From: Paramacrobiotus metropolitanus
Taxonomy: Eukaryota > Tardigrada > Eutardigrada > Parachela > Macrobiotidae
DNA: 64,000 nucleotides
Reading direction: 5' to 3'
NCBI RefSeq assembly: GCF_019649055.1
Contig: NW_026570267.1
Location: 248,001 to 312,000, forward strand
Below the pieces are notes generated by a model. The model had not been told where the DNA came from. It saw only the letters and a list, made by a program, of their open reading frames with translations, and ran no database searches. Both the position numbers and the translations under genes were made by a program. This document shows positions 1 to 14,041 of this stretch, one piece after another. Within the stretch, counting starts at the first letter, position 1. Each line of letters begins with the position of its first letter.

Positions 1-54
1 GCAAAAAATGGTATTTTGCGACATTTTTTACAAATCACATTAAACACAATCAGA

Positions 55-182
55 AGGCGAGGCGTAAAAACAGAAAGGCGAAGGAGGAGAAGGAATAGGC
101 GTAAAACTTGTAAGGAGAAGGCGAAGGAGAAGGTTATTGGCTGAAGGCGGAAACCGGAGAAGGCGGAAGGAGAAGGAGAAGG
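55..182. repeat. GA-rich degenerate tandem repeat
   Basis: Purine-rich stretch made of imperfect repeats of units such as GGCGAAGGAGAAGGA. No coding frame is supported. It looks like a simple or minisatellite-type repeat. Confidence 0.7.
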
Positions 183-345
183 CCACTCATATATAGCCCT
201 TTATGACGCAGTTAATATTACAGTATTATCTATGTCGTGTATGATGTCAGCACAGCGCTTGTTAATTATACTCGTATTATAACAACTTGTTGTAATACGA
301 GTAATTATATAAGCGACCATTAGTTATTGGAGCTGCGCCCACTAA

Positions 346-1757
346 CCAGGGAACATTTTCCGCCTCCAAATTAAAAAAATTCTCATGTTTTGTAAAATGG
401 TAGTGTACTATTGTAGAAAGCTTAAAAAATATTTTTAGCTGCCATCGTCAAGGGGCGTGGCCAGACAACAATTAAAAGTTTGCATACTATCATATAGAGC
501 CCGTAAATCGTCACAATTTTGGCAGCGAAACGAAAAATTTTGTCGTACTGAGCAAACGTAACGAAACTAACTGCACGCTTCCTGTCCCATAAAATAACGA
601 ACCTTGACAGATTTATAAAATGTTTGGCGCAACTTAACGATAACTTTCGATATTTTCCGTAAAAAACTGAACTCAACGAAATCGCAAAAATACAAATCAC
701 AGTAGTAAGCGTTCCTGGGATTAATTTTATTTATCTGAATTTTCTATGTCGTTCCACATCAAAATAGTAGATCAGATCATCAAGCTTCTATGAAATTGCA
801 GCTTGCACTTTTGCAGTTCACTAGTGCCGTTATAATTTGCTGAAGCTATAAACAACATGTGCTTACGAAACACTAGTGCAGTGTCTAGAACTGGGAGTTT
901 CATAAGCGTCAGATTCACTATTGTACAATAGGTTGCAGCTTCAGTGTGCGCTTATGAAGGAGACCCTGTTCCGGGCGCCCAAAACACTGAATTATTTGTC
1001 TTAGGCGCAAGAGACGCACGCACGAGTGCGGCTTTGGCGTATAATTGGAAAATAATTTATTTTATTTTCTAAATTCCACATCGGTATCTTTTTTGACGAA
1101 GAAAGCGGCTCGAAATTTCAATATAACTTCGCGAAGCGAGATACATTTTCTTATAACGAAACTTAACGAAGCGGTGCTCAGAAGTCCGTAAAACATGCGC
1201 GGGGCTTGACGATTCGTTTCGTTAACGTTCGTTAAGCTTCGTCAAAATGACGATTTACGGACTCTACTATCATATACTGGAAATGCAGTGCAGTTCAAGT
1301 TATTCGTAATTATTATGTGAACTTTTTCCTGCAGCACCGTGGACTTTTGCAGCTGTCCGCTGTCGTGAAATGATGAACTTATTAGCAGAACAAAGTTTTT
1401 GCACAACTTATTGTTTACAACACAAATCGATAAAAATTTTCCGAAAATGTGTATTCAGGCAGCAATGGCCCAAGCCGGCGCACGTGGGCCTCTTTTACTT
1501 ACATAATTTCACGACAGCGGACAGCTGCAACCACGGTGCTGCAGGAAAAGTTAACATAATATTACGAATAACTTGCACTGCACTGCATTACAGTACTGTA
1601 TATGATAGTACTTATGGAAACCTTTAATTGTGTCTGGCCACGCCCCCTTGACGATGGCATCTAGAAATATTTTTTTAAGCATATGTACTACAATGGTACG
1701 TACACCATTTACAAAACATAGGACTTTTTTTGGTTGGAGGCGGAAAATGTTCCCTGG
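346..1757. mobile_element. Long fold-back (inverted-repeat) element split by a nested insertion
   Basis: The outer arm at 346-484 is the reverse complement of 1627-1757. This includes a perfect 24-bp block (346-369 against 1734-1757) and a shared segment around GCCATCGTCAAGGGG and the GGCGTGGCCAGACA motif. The inner arm at 1277-1378 is the reverse complement of about 1505-1605, with a loop of roughly 125 bp between. Removing the nested element at 497-1264 joins the left arms into one, so the original was a fold-back element of about 630 bp with arms of roughly 250 bp. I found no transposase. It is best read as a non-autonomous MITE or fold-back transposon; the exact ends are uncertain. Confidence 0.75.
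497..1264. mobile_element. Nested TIR element with 12-bp target duplication
   Basis: The left end GAGCCCGTAAATCGTCA is the inverted copy, with one mismatch, of the right end TGACGATTTACGGACTC. The 12 bases TACTATCATATA stand directly on both sides (485-496 and 1265-1276), as expected of a target-site duplication. The interior shows no transposase, so this is a non-autonomous element inserted into the fold-back element. The length of the duplication would fit a Mutator-like family better than a mariner, but the family is not proven. Confidence 0.7.
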
Positions 1758-1799
1758 TAAGGTCCTAAGAATTAACGACCAGGATGATGGCCATAGGCC

Positions 1800-3800
1800 C
1801 ACAACCAACCGCTCACCGAGACAATGCAGCGCATCCGAAAGCTAATTGCTTCCATGAGAAACCGCACGGGAAATACTTTGTTTGTTTGTATTACTAAACA
1901 TTTTGAAAAGAAACCCCGGTTCTGTTCATCTACGCCTCATCACATCATTCACAATTTCACTTGCACCCCGAGGAAACGTTTCACAACCACAACAAAATAC
2001 CTTAACAATTTCTGTATGTATAACGCTTATTACAGCCTTATATTTTATCAAAACTGGCAAAACATATTACTGTGCATGAATTTAATTTGACGATTATCTA
2101 ACCTAAACCATGGCCGTCGATCGAACTACCGTTTCTTTTTCGTGCTTCAGCCGCCGCCATTTCCTCCCACATCTTCCTGCATACACGGCCGCATCGGTCC
2201 GGCAAAATTTGCACAAGTAGCCAGCAGAATCTTTGTGGATAGTGGTACAACGCGGCTGAAGCGATGATTAGCCCGAAAGGTCACTTGGCTGCCAATTCTA
2301 ATCACTTGGCTGCCCGTTCAATAAGGCACAATCTTTATGCGTAGCCAATAGCCAGCTATTCGGAGATCTGTACGAAAAGAGTTATGGATAGATCAATAAG
2401 CGTAATCAGCTGGCTTGAATAAGCATACACAGTCCTGAAATTAGAATTAATTGAACCGGTGTGGAAAAATTAGCAGAAGTACCTATCATTAAATAGCTTC
2501 CCAGTGTGTTGGAGTACCTACCCTACTTCGTGACAAGTACTGTAAGTATTCACTATTCTGTCTTCAACGAACGTATTCAGTTTCAGTCCCAAGAATTCGT
2601 GCGACGATTTCAAACATTTTATTATTCTGTATTGCAGCAAGTATTCATAAATGTACTGGAATTTGTGACACTTACCCAATGTCACATTTTCATTTTTCAT
2701 CGAGACAAATATAGTAAAATACACTCTGCTCGAACCTGTCATATAAAACGTAGAAACCGCCGTACTTGAAGTGTTACAAATGTTTATCATGCACATAATA
2801 AACGATAGTTTTAGCACAATATTTAAATGTTACGCGGTAAGGAGACGATTATCATAATCTATAGACAAACCAGAGATCAGTTAACGGCCAAAAAATATTT
2901 CGGCCACTGCTCCATACCGACGATCAGCATATAGAAGAACTGAAAGAAATCGCAGGACATGTAGACGAACGTGAAGGTGGGTACGTACTCATTACGAAGA
3001 AGATGCAGCATAATCCTGGATACATTATACCACAGAAGGCTTACCTTACTGACCACTTCATCATCGAATACTTTTAAGTGCCAACCAATTCTTTGCAACA
3101 AACGCAGATTCTTTAACACTCGCCAGTTTGATTATTGCCACAAAAATGTTAGACAATAAAAAATAAGTGTTACATCAATCCATTCAAGCGAAGTTCATAA
3201 ATGTACTGTAAACAAAAGGTAAAAAAAATGCAACGAGCGCTTTAGTCCGTAAACTCTGAGCATTACAAAGAAAGAGTACCACAGATTTTTTTAATCGGCT
3301 AGAATAAAGCAATCTGGCGGGGGTTTACCAGGCAAACTTCATCGAGAATGTAGTATGTGCATAGGAAATAGATTTGGTCATTTTGGTGCTTGTGCTGACG
3401 AGATACAATACAGACTATTTGTACTAGTATTACTAGCACTGGTAAAGTGGTAATACGTTGTTCAGTTCAACTGGTACTCCTGCCTTGCTTTACTACTCGA
3501 GTCCGAGCCTACTCGAGTCCGAGACGGTATTTGACTTCATCTCATTGGGATTTCGACTCGAATACCCATTCAATCAATTGTTGATTGTTGGGTTGTTGAC
3601 CAACTTGACCTACCTACCTCTGTGGTCATTGAGATTTGTATACACTGTCCAGGGCTACAGGCTATATTTGTTCATTTCCCTGTCTGATTTCTGGAATTCG
3701 CTTTTACTTTGGGTTAGTGACCATTCCGTACACAACCTTTCCTTATGTTTTTTATCTGACAGTCAAAGCCGAGAAGTGTCAATCTGAAAAAGTTCTCTTT
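1800..3800. other. No recognised gene (left flank of the LDLR-like gene)
   Basis: Only short AT-rich open frames occur here and none resembles a known family. A minus-strand frame at 2877-3119 is followed by a GTAAGC-type donor and could be a lone exon, but nothing else supports it. A short direct repeat, TACTCGAGTCCGAG, occurs twice near 3490-3525. Confidence 0.5.
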
Positions 3801-3802
3801 TA

Positions 3803-4144
3803 ATGGCGCGGAGATCCCTAACGCGGAATGAAGTGGAATTTCGAAAAGTCTGCTTTTACGTGGCACTTGCTGTGGCACTTTTTATTGCTCTTCTGGCTTA
3901 TATTTACTTGGAAGCGGCGAATAATGTCCTTAAGAAGCGTAAGACAGGATGTACTGTTGAATGTCGCCGAGATTGTTTGACGTTTTTTAAAGCTGTTTTT
4001 GTTGTAACCGTTAAACCAGCTTTGCGAACAGCAAAATCAAAACTCAGTTACTTAAAGCAATACTGCAGACTGAAATGTTCCACTAGGAAGATCCATACTA
4101 GGAAGATCCATACGTATGGAAGAAATGCGTTAATATGTTGCTGA
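3803..4144 (+). CDS. Possible small membrane protein or 5' exon; unrecognised
   Basis: Open frame of 113 codons, starting MARRSLTRNEVEFRKV and followed by a clear hydrophobic segment (about residues 18-36). A good internal donor (AAGC|GTAAGA, near 3941) could splice in phase to an acceptor near 4205 (ttttcgcag). That would add a second hydrophobic stretch, around [15 protein letters not shown]. It may be a separate small membrane protein or the 5' end of the LDL-receptor-like gene just downstream. I cannot decide from sequence alone, and no family is recognised. Confidence 0.3.
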   Translation: MARRSLTRNEVEFRKVCFYVALAVALFIALLAYIYLEAANNVLKKRKTGCTVECRRDCLTFFKAVFVVTVKPALRTAKSKLSYLKQYCRLKCSTRKIHTRKIHTYGRNALICC

Positions 4145-4316
4145 TCGTTTTAGGTCGTTTTAGGAAGCTTTTTTATATTTCGTTGGGGGCCTGGTATTTT
4201 TCGCAGCTGCATTTGGTTTGGCTATCTTCGCCTTCATCATCGTGGACGAGCTGGATATTGGTCTGGATATTTTCTCAAAAAATATAAGTTTTCGATTAAA
4301 AACTTCTTTGATACAG

Positions 4317-7300
4317 GGTGGCCATCCAGCGTGGGCACTTGGCTGGTGCGACGCCGAAAACACTGCCTCAGGAGGCTCAGAAACGTTCCGACCTGGAGCA
4401 GGTTATATAAGAAATAAGCGAATATGTGCCAACCACATGGAATACACCGCGCACAAAGAAAGGCGCGACGGGAAACGCGACTGCAAAGACAGGTCCGACG
4501 AGGGGAACGATGAGTGCCGCTCGGCAACACACCTTCTGCCTTGTCACGGAAATGAATTTCGCTGTGGAAATGGGCGTTGCATACCAGGAGCGTGGGTGTG
4601 CGACGGGATTAAGGATTGCGACGATGGTACGAACGAAACCCTGGCGGACTGCAGTGTCAGCAAGAAAATCGACAAAACTGGAGGCGGATATATGGCCGGT
4701 AGGGTGCGCTTGGATCATTTTTTTCAGATATATATCTTATTATAGATTTATATTATTGTAATTGATAGAACTATTTTCATTTTCATAAAATCATTTGCCA
4801 AGATATGAGTTGATTAAGATGATAAAGATTCATGGTTAATGATTTGTATACAGATTCATGATTTTAATGCAGAGCTTGGAACGGTAGAAATCTCCACAAC
4901 TGCTAGCTCAGCGCAGTGTCCGAGTACTGATTTCGCTTGCGCAAATGGAGAGTGCATCCCCAGGTCGTGGCGGTGTGATCAGGGCGCTGATTATGCTGAT
5001 GGCAGCGATGAACACAACTGTCCGGGCGCATGGACGCTGCCTCCCAATTCCGCAGCTCTCCATGCCGTGTCGGCGTTGACCTGCGCTCACGATCAGTTCC
5101 ATTGTGATGCCCCAAACGGGACCGCAGTGTGTCTGCCGTTGAGTAAGGTTTGCGATCATCATAATGACTGTAAAAACGGAACGGACGAGGGCTTTGGTTG
5201 CAAACTGGCGGAGAAGGAGTGCGAGAAGAACAACGGACAATGCAGTCATAAGTGTAACCTTACTCCGGCGGGTCGGAAATGTTCTTGTCCTCACGGGTAT
5301 GTATGATGTAAATTATTGGTAAATACAGTATAACCATAACAAAAATTAATCTGCATTTGATCTAACCAACAAAGTTTTTACAATTGTTTATTTACTACTC
5401 GACTGTAACTTTAAATTGTTTAAACCTGAGTGCAAAAACATTCTCTGCCTTTTCAGAGAGAATTTAAAGCCATGGTGATTATAACGGTGACGTGTTATTG
5501 TTTTTATATTCTTACTATAAAGCTGAAATACTACGACTATGAAGTACTATTGCTGCTGAATTATGTTGCAAATTCCTTTTGTAGGTATGTTCTGTATCCC
5601 GACGGAAGGGCCTGCGCTGATATCGATGAATGTGCAACAAGCGGCTCACAACTTGGAGGCACTTGCAGTCAGTTGTGCATCAATCTGAAAGGCACGTATA
5701 AATGTCACTGCGCTCCCGGTTTCCTCCTGGAATTTGATGGTCATACGTGCAAATCGGTCCATCACGTTCCGTTGCTCATGTATTCCACTGACGGGGAGAT
5801 TCGGTACATGGAAACGGAGGGTTTTCGGCATAATGATCGCTTTACAGGAGGGAAACTGACCTCTATGACTGTAGGACTAGACTGGAAGCAGAATAATGGC
5901 TTTGAATCCAGCACGGTAGGGAGATATTTAGTGCAGATGCAAGTCTTAGGAGATGCTTGCTATTTGAGATGACATTATTTTCCAGATGTTCTACAGCGAT
6001 GCTGACCGGAAACACATAATCCGCTACGAATCTACCCACGAACGGAGCGTTGTTCTCAAGAATATGGTCATGCCGGAAAGCATCGCATCCGACTGGGTCA
6101 GCGAAAATCTGTATTACGTGGATGCCGGCAAGCCGGAAATTGGAGTGTGTTCTGTCAGCAGGAAAGCAGCGCATTGTGCTCCCGTGATCGATGCTGAAAT
6201 TGATAATCCTCGCGGATTGGCGGTTCATCCAGGAAAACGTTTGTTGTCCTTCGCTCAGTGGGGTTCACAGCCGAAGATTGAGCGTTCATGGCTGGACGGC
6301 AGTGCAAGTAAGTAACGAAGTCATGGGAAATACGAAAAAATTATGTTAATTATAATCTTCTGTTAATGCTAAAACAGCTAAAAAGTTGGGAAAAGAGCTT
6401 GCGAATAGATGTAGTCTGTCGGTTTTTTTCAAGAAGTTGGAAAAGACGTAGTGCTTGTAATGTTGGTTGCTAATGCTAAACAGCCAAAACGTTGGGAATA
6501 GATGTACTTGCAAAAAAAGCCTATAAACAAGTTGAAAATGGCGTACCCTAGTTCTTGTAATGTTGGTTAATAGCTCGCATAATTAGAAGACTAATTCAGG
6601 CTGCAGTGCTGTTTTTTGGTTAATTTCTAACTGAGCACATATTTTATTGTTTAGGAGTTGTTGTCGTTTCCCATAAAGTGCTATGGCCGAACGCTCTGGT
6701 AATCGATTATATCTGGGATCGCTTGTATTTTATTGATGCTCAGTTGGACTGGACTGAATCTGTATCATACAGCGGGGACGACCGGCGCACTGTTTTCCGC
6801 ATGGCATCCTCGCATCCGTTCGGCTTAACAATGATCGGTAATCGTCTCTACTGGACGGAGTGGACGCACCGGGGCATCTACAGCGTACTGACCAACGGGA
6901 GCAATTTCCAGCTAGTATACGACATGTCGATGCGTCCGCTGGGAATAGTGGCTGTGCATCCATTGCGGCAGCCCCATTTCGATTCTCCTTGCGAACCCGC
7001 TGTTAGTCTCTGCGACCAAATATGCCTGGCTCGTGTCGCTCACTATTACACTTGCGTCTGTCAGAGGGGCTATCGGCTGGTGAACGATACCAAATGTGTG
7101 CTCTTGGATGATCATATTCAGCGGGAAGCTTTGGTTGCGCCTAATCAGGGAAAGTACAGCTCGTCCACCGTGGCCGAAATCATTTGTGCGTGTATTTTGT
7201 GCGGAATAGTAATCGCCGTGGCTGTAATTATCTCCCGAAAACACCTTCGCCGAGCGGAATACGGTGATGAGAAAAGCCTTCTTTTCGATTACGACGTGGA

Positions 7301-7496
7301 ATCACTGCGACCAAAAGCACGCCGGCAACCCTCTTGTATCACCGGTAGCCAGACCAATCCGTGCTACGAGAACATTCCTCATCCGGGATATGTTGTAAAG
7401 TTTCACAAGGACCGCAACGTTACATATCCGCATGCGTTGGAATCACCTGCGGTCTCCCTTCTTGTCTACTTCCAGAGTACGGTTTCTGTATTGTGA
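4317..7496 (+). CDS. LDL-receptor family protein (LDLR/VLDLR/yolk-receptor-like), N-terminus unresolved
   Basis: Type I endocytic receptor for lipoprotein or yolk cargo at the cell surface. Exons with matching phases are 4317-4698, 4873-5296, 5585-5915, 5986-6307 and 6655-7496. In order these encode a degenerate LDLa module (ending DCKDRSDE), a full LDLa ([13 protein letters not shown]...), two more LDLa modules, an EGF module ([16 protein letters not shown]) and a calcium-binding EGF ([11 protein letters not shown]). Next come YWTD-type propeller repeats ([25 protein letters not shown]), a last EGF, a transmembrane helix around [18 protein letters not shown], and a short tail. The tail holds an NPxY internalisation signal, NPCY, at about 7351. 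The third LDLa lacks one conserved cysteine. Signal peptide and first codons are not assigned and may lie in the 3.8-4.3 kb exons. Only about three or four LDLa repeats are seen, fewer than the seven or eight of vertebrate LDLR/VLDLR. Confidence 0.88.
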
Positions 7497-8078
7497 ATGG
7501 TTTTTGTGATATTCTGGATTGTTCCCGGCATATTCGATCCGTGACATTTGCTTCTGCTGGAAGATTTTTATACTTTTTCTATTGGTATTCTGTTGGTATC
7601 TTTTTTCTGGTGTAGTAAGATTTTTCTTCTTTGGATGAATGTTGTTTATCATATTTACTAGTTTTTTACACAATACATATGAAAGTCTGTGCACCTTGTA
7701 GCTTTTGTAATTTTTTCTCTTGGGTATTGGCACTGGTGCTAATATTTAGAACCAAGTTATGGGAGTATTAAAGCGTTTGCTCACTTTTACGTAACATCTG
7801 TTTTGCGTTTACCGAGTTCTACACCGGATAATCTAGGTACAACGTCCGCAGCGGCTGGCGCATTCTACTTTTTGCCGTTGACCTTTCCTTTTGGTTTTTT
7901 TTTCACTAATTTGTCACGATCTGCCGAAGCAGCATCAGCAGCTTTTTTTATCAGGTCGTTTTGAGCTCGGGGCAGCCTTGTTGCAGTATCTCCATAAGTT
8001 CTGATCTTTCCGCAAGTAGCGTTCATTGTTATAATTTAGGCGAAGCTTGCTGAGTGCACTGTATTACCAGTGCATTCT

Positions 8079-8712
8079 CGGAATATTCCATATCGGATCT
8101 TGTGTCCATCGCGTCAGACCTATTTCGATTCTCCTTGCGACCGGCTGTAACGCTGTAGCTCCTGCGGCCAAATATACCGTAACTGACCGGTGTCGCACGG
8201 ATGTACAGTTGCGGCTGTCTGAGTGGCTCTCAGCTAAAAAGCGATACCAAGCGTATGCTCTTGGACGACCACATTCAACGGGGAACCATTGGTTGCGCCT
8301 AATCAGTAATTAGGGGATATACAGCTCGTCGACCGTGGCCGGAATCACAAGGGCGGGCACTTTGTGCGGAATGGTAATCGCTTTGGCTGTTATTATCTAC
8401 CGGAAACACTTTCGCCGAGCGGAATACGGAGAAGAGAGGAGCGTGCTTCTCGATTACGAAGTGGATCACCGCGACCAAAAACACGCTAGCAACCCTCATG
8501 TATCACCGGTAGCCAGACCAATCCGAGCTGCGAGAACCTTTCTCATCCCGGATTTGTTGTAAGGTTTCACAAGGACCGCAACGTCACGTATTCATATTGC
8601 TAGAATCACCTGCGATTGAAAGTTTGTTTTTTTTTGCATGCATATTAATGTTAACACTGGTGATAGCATTTTAAACAAACTTATGCGAATATGAAAGCTT
8701 TTGCGCACTTGA
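8079..8712 (+). pseudogene. Decayed tandem duplicate of the 3' end of the LDLR-like gene
   Basis: From about 8119 the DNA is a diverged copy of 6968 onward: the last EGF, the transmembrane segment (LCGMVIALAVIIYRKHFRRAEYG) and the tail up to the phrase TTTCACAAGGACCGCAACGT. A further match to 3' UTR sequence near 7725-7785 reappears at 8650-8710. The homologous frame stops after the motif YFDSPCDRL and is broken again by indels, and the NPxY tail is out of frame. The segment equivalent to about 7450-7710 is missing. This is a partial tandem duplication that has lost coding capacity. Confidence 0.85.
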
Positions 8713-8873
8713 TAAACCCATTAGTTCCCATTTCTTCGCTGCGGATCTAACAAAACCCGTTTACTGTCATGCCGGAAAGATTAAAATTAACAATAAACGT
8801 TTTACAAACCCAGATACACCGTAACAAGGAAAACCTTAGTCAGCTACAACTAACACAGACCATGCAAACGATT

Positions 8874-11946
<3,073 letters not shown>

Positions 11947-14030
11947 TCATCAAGTCCACCCCTGAAGCGTTAAAAGTTATTTGACCAACTTAAATCTGGA
12001 GAGGCATTATAGCTTCTTATGCGCGCTCTATTCTGCATTCTGTCGGAATGTCTGTAACATTCTGGCAAACATAACGGCAAAATGTGTGTTACGGAGGCAG
12101 CGCACAAGTTATACAAACGGACTGTACTCGGTACAGATAATACAACGCGGCAAAAAAAGAATGATGTGAAAGAGTGATCACACAAACCTGATCTAGCTTT
12201 TCAAACGCTCTGCTGGGCTTTTCCGCTTTCACCATTCACTGATTATTGCTAGTCCGTCTGTCCACAAACGGCTACGTCCAAGGAGAGGAAACGTCATCGC
12301 ACGAATCAATAAGCACACATTTTGCAGGCGTCGTTTCCTTTTAAAAAAAGTGTAACTCACAGACGATCGAGGAAATCTAAAAAGCCACAGTTGCGTAAAT
12401 ATTCACGTTAATTGCGTTTAGCACGATGTCAGCGGAGATGAATGCGATGATGGTGCGATCACGCCGAAATAATTCTATACTTAATAATTATCCCGTTATT
12501 TCTTATGGTTAGCCTGATTAGGCATCTTTACGGTATCTTCAAAGTTCCAAACAACGTTTTTAGAGATCGTTCAAGACGTGCAGCATGCTAAAGAAGACGG
12601 AAGATTACCGTTATTTCGTGCACATTATCATTTAATTCCAAATCGAGGGCAAAGTGATAATAGTCTCTGTTCGGGGCACACACGGTAGGTTTTACGGTAA
12701 CGATAGCGGTATGACTCACCACAAATTTACCGTTTTTCTGCCTGTACCGTATCGTAGATAACGATAGAAAGCGTTGGTATCGTTGGGCATCTCCGGTAGA
12801 ATCTTGTGAGCCGTGGAATTATTGGATTACCGTTTTGTCGAAAGAAATAAGCACTTAAAACATCACTCTATTTAATAAAATATTTTGCCAAACAATAAAA
12901 TAGAAATAACATTTAGAAACAATTTGTTTTGTGAGGGACTAACAAACCGGAAGTCGTATGTTCACTCAAACTGCCTCCCCACAAGCGGTTGGTCACGCTC
13001 TTGCAAAATTTACTTTACATTTTTTAATTCAGTGAGACCGGACCGAGCCCAAGCCGAACTCTGTATCGAGCGTTATCGTTGTGCTTAGCGAACACACAAA
13101 CTTCTAACGATGACGGAAACCATCACGATAGCTACCGGTATCGTCACCGGAAAACCTACCGTGTGCGCACCGAACAGACACTAATAACTGGCAAACCACA
13201 AACCAACAAAATTTACCTTTAATGATTTTAATCACGTCCCAATATATGTGAGCGTAAGTACTTATGATGCGAAAAAGAAAACAAACAACCACTGGTGCGC
13301 CAGTTCACTACGATACAGCTGTGGTTGTGTGGTTAGCGAGAGCGAATGGTGGCAGAGCGGCACGATGCGCATAGAGGCCAACAGCAGCAAAGCCAACCCA
13401 TTTCCGGTGCGATATGGGCACGCAGCTCTGCACTCGCACAGTGCACATTCGCCACCCATAGCAAGCTGACCCAATAAAAATTTTATGTTATCAAAATTCA
13501 TCTTTAATTTATTATTGATGCGCGATTTTGCGAATAATAACCATTCATAATTCGTTAACGAAGGTTTTCCTTATCGCTTTGTAGAAATTTTTTATTCTGA
13601 TTGGAGTAGTCATCTGGACCAGAGATAGCGGACATTAAGAAGTTGGTGGTACTCGCTCAGATTGGCCCAAGAACCGCTGTGGCACTAGAGTGTTTCGTGC
13701 TGCGTCATACACTCCCGAATTCCCTTACAGAATGCCCCGACTTGTCTCCTCAACTTCTTTACGGTAAGCCAGTAAGCCTTCTCGTAATACAGTACAGTAT
13801 ATACCGAAGGTCCAGCTCCAGATTATCTTCAGAGAACAATGGGGTGCAGTGACAAATATGAGTTTTGATTTTGTTGATTGGCTTGTAACGATCCTCGTCT
13901 AACAGCTTACAGTACTTTTGACACTGTAGCAAACTGTGATGAGTGCTCAGTTACTGTTTAGTGCGTTCTAATTTAGAAAATATAATTGTTCCTTTTTAAG
14001 GATACCGTTGTCGTTGTTAAATCCTTGAAG
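11947..14030. other. Divergent intergenic region between NDR kinase and DDX46
   Basis: About 2.1 kb separates the two divergently transcribed genes. It holds the inverted-repeat element at 12669-13175 and no recognised coding exon. A CAG|GTTTGT-type donor near 12187 (minus strand) may mark a 5' untranslated exon of the kinase gene. Confidence 0.5.
12669..13175. mobile_element. Inverted-repeat (MITE-like) element
   Basis: The left end GTTCGGGGCACACACGGTAG and the reverse complement of the right end GTTCGGTGCGCACACGGTAG match. They continue into a run of TACCG/CGGTA-rich sequence for about 45 bases with few mismatches. Similarity reaches some 15 bases further out on each side, so the true ends may be near 12653 and 13190. 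No transposase frame is visible inside. It is a diverged, non-autonomous element. Confidence 0.6.
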
Positions 14031-14041
14031 ATGGCGGCTCC
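14027..14041 (+). promoter_or_regulatory. AAGATGGCGGC element overlapping the inferred DDX46 start
   Basis: The sequence GAAGATGGCGGCTCC matches the YY1/translation-initiator type element that often overlaps the start codon of housekeeping genes in animals. It also forms the 11-nt first coding exon. The match is seen in the sequence; function is inferred. Confidence 0.4.

Noticed and set aside
2877-3119. Minus-strand 80-codon frame with a donor-like GTAAGC
   Set aside because: No family resemblance and no neighbouring exon; composition fits random AT-rich DNA.
3458-3787. Plus-strand 109-codon hydrophobic frame
   Set aside because: Rich in Leu/Phe/Ser from T-rich DNA, contains a simple direct repeat, no recognisable motif.
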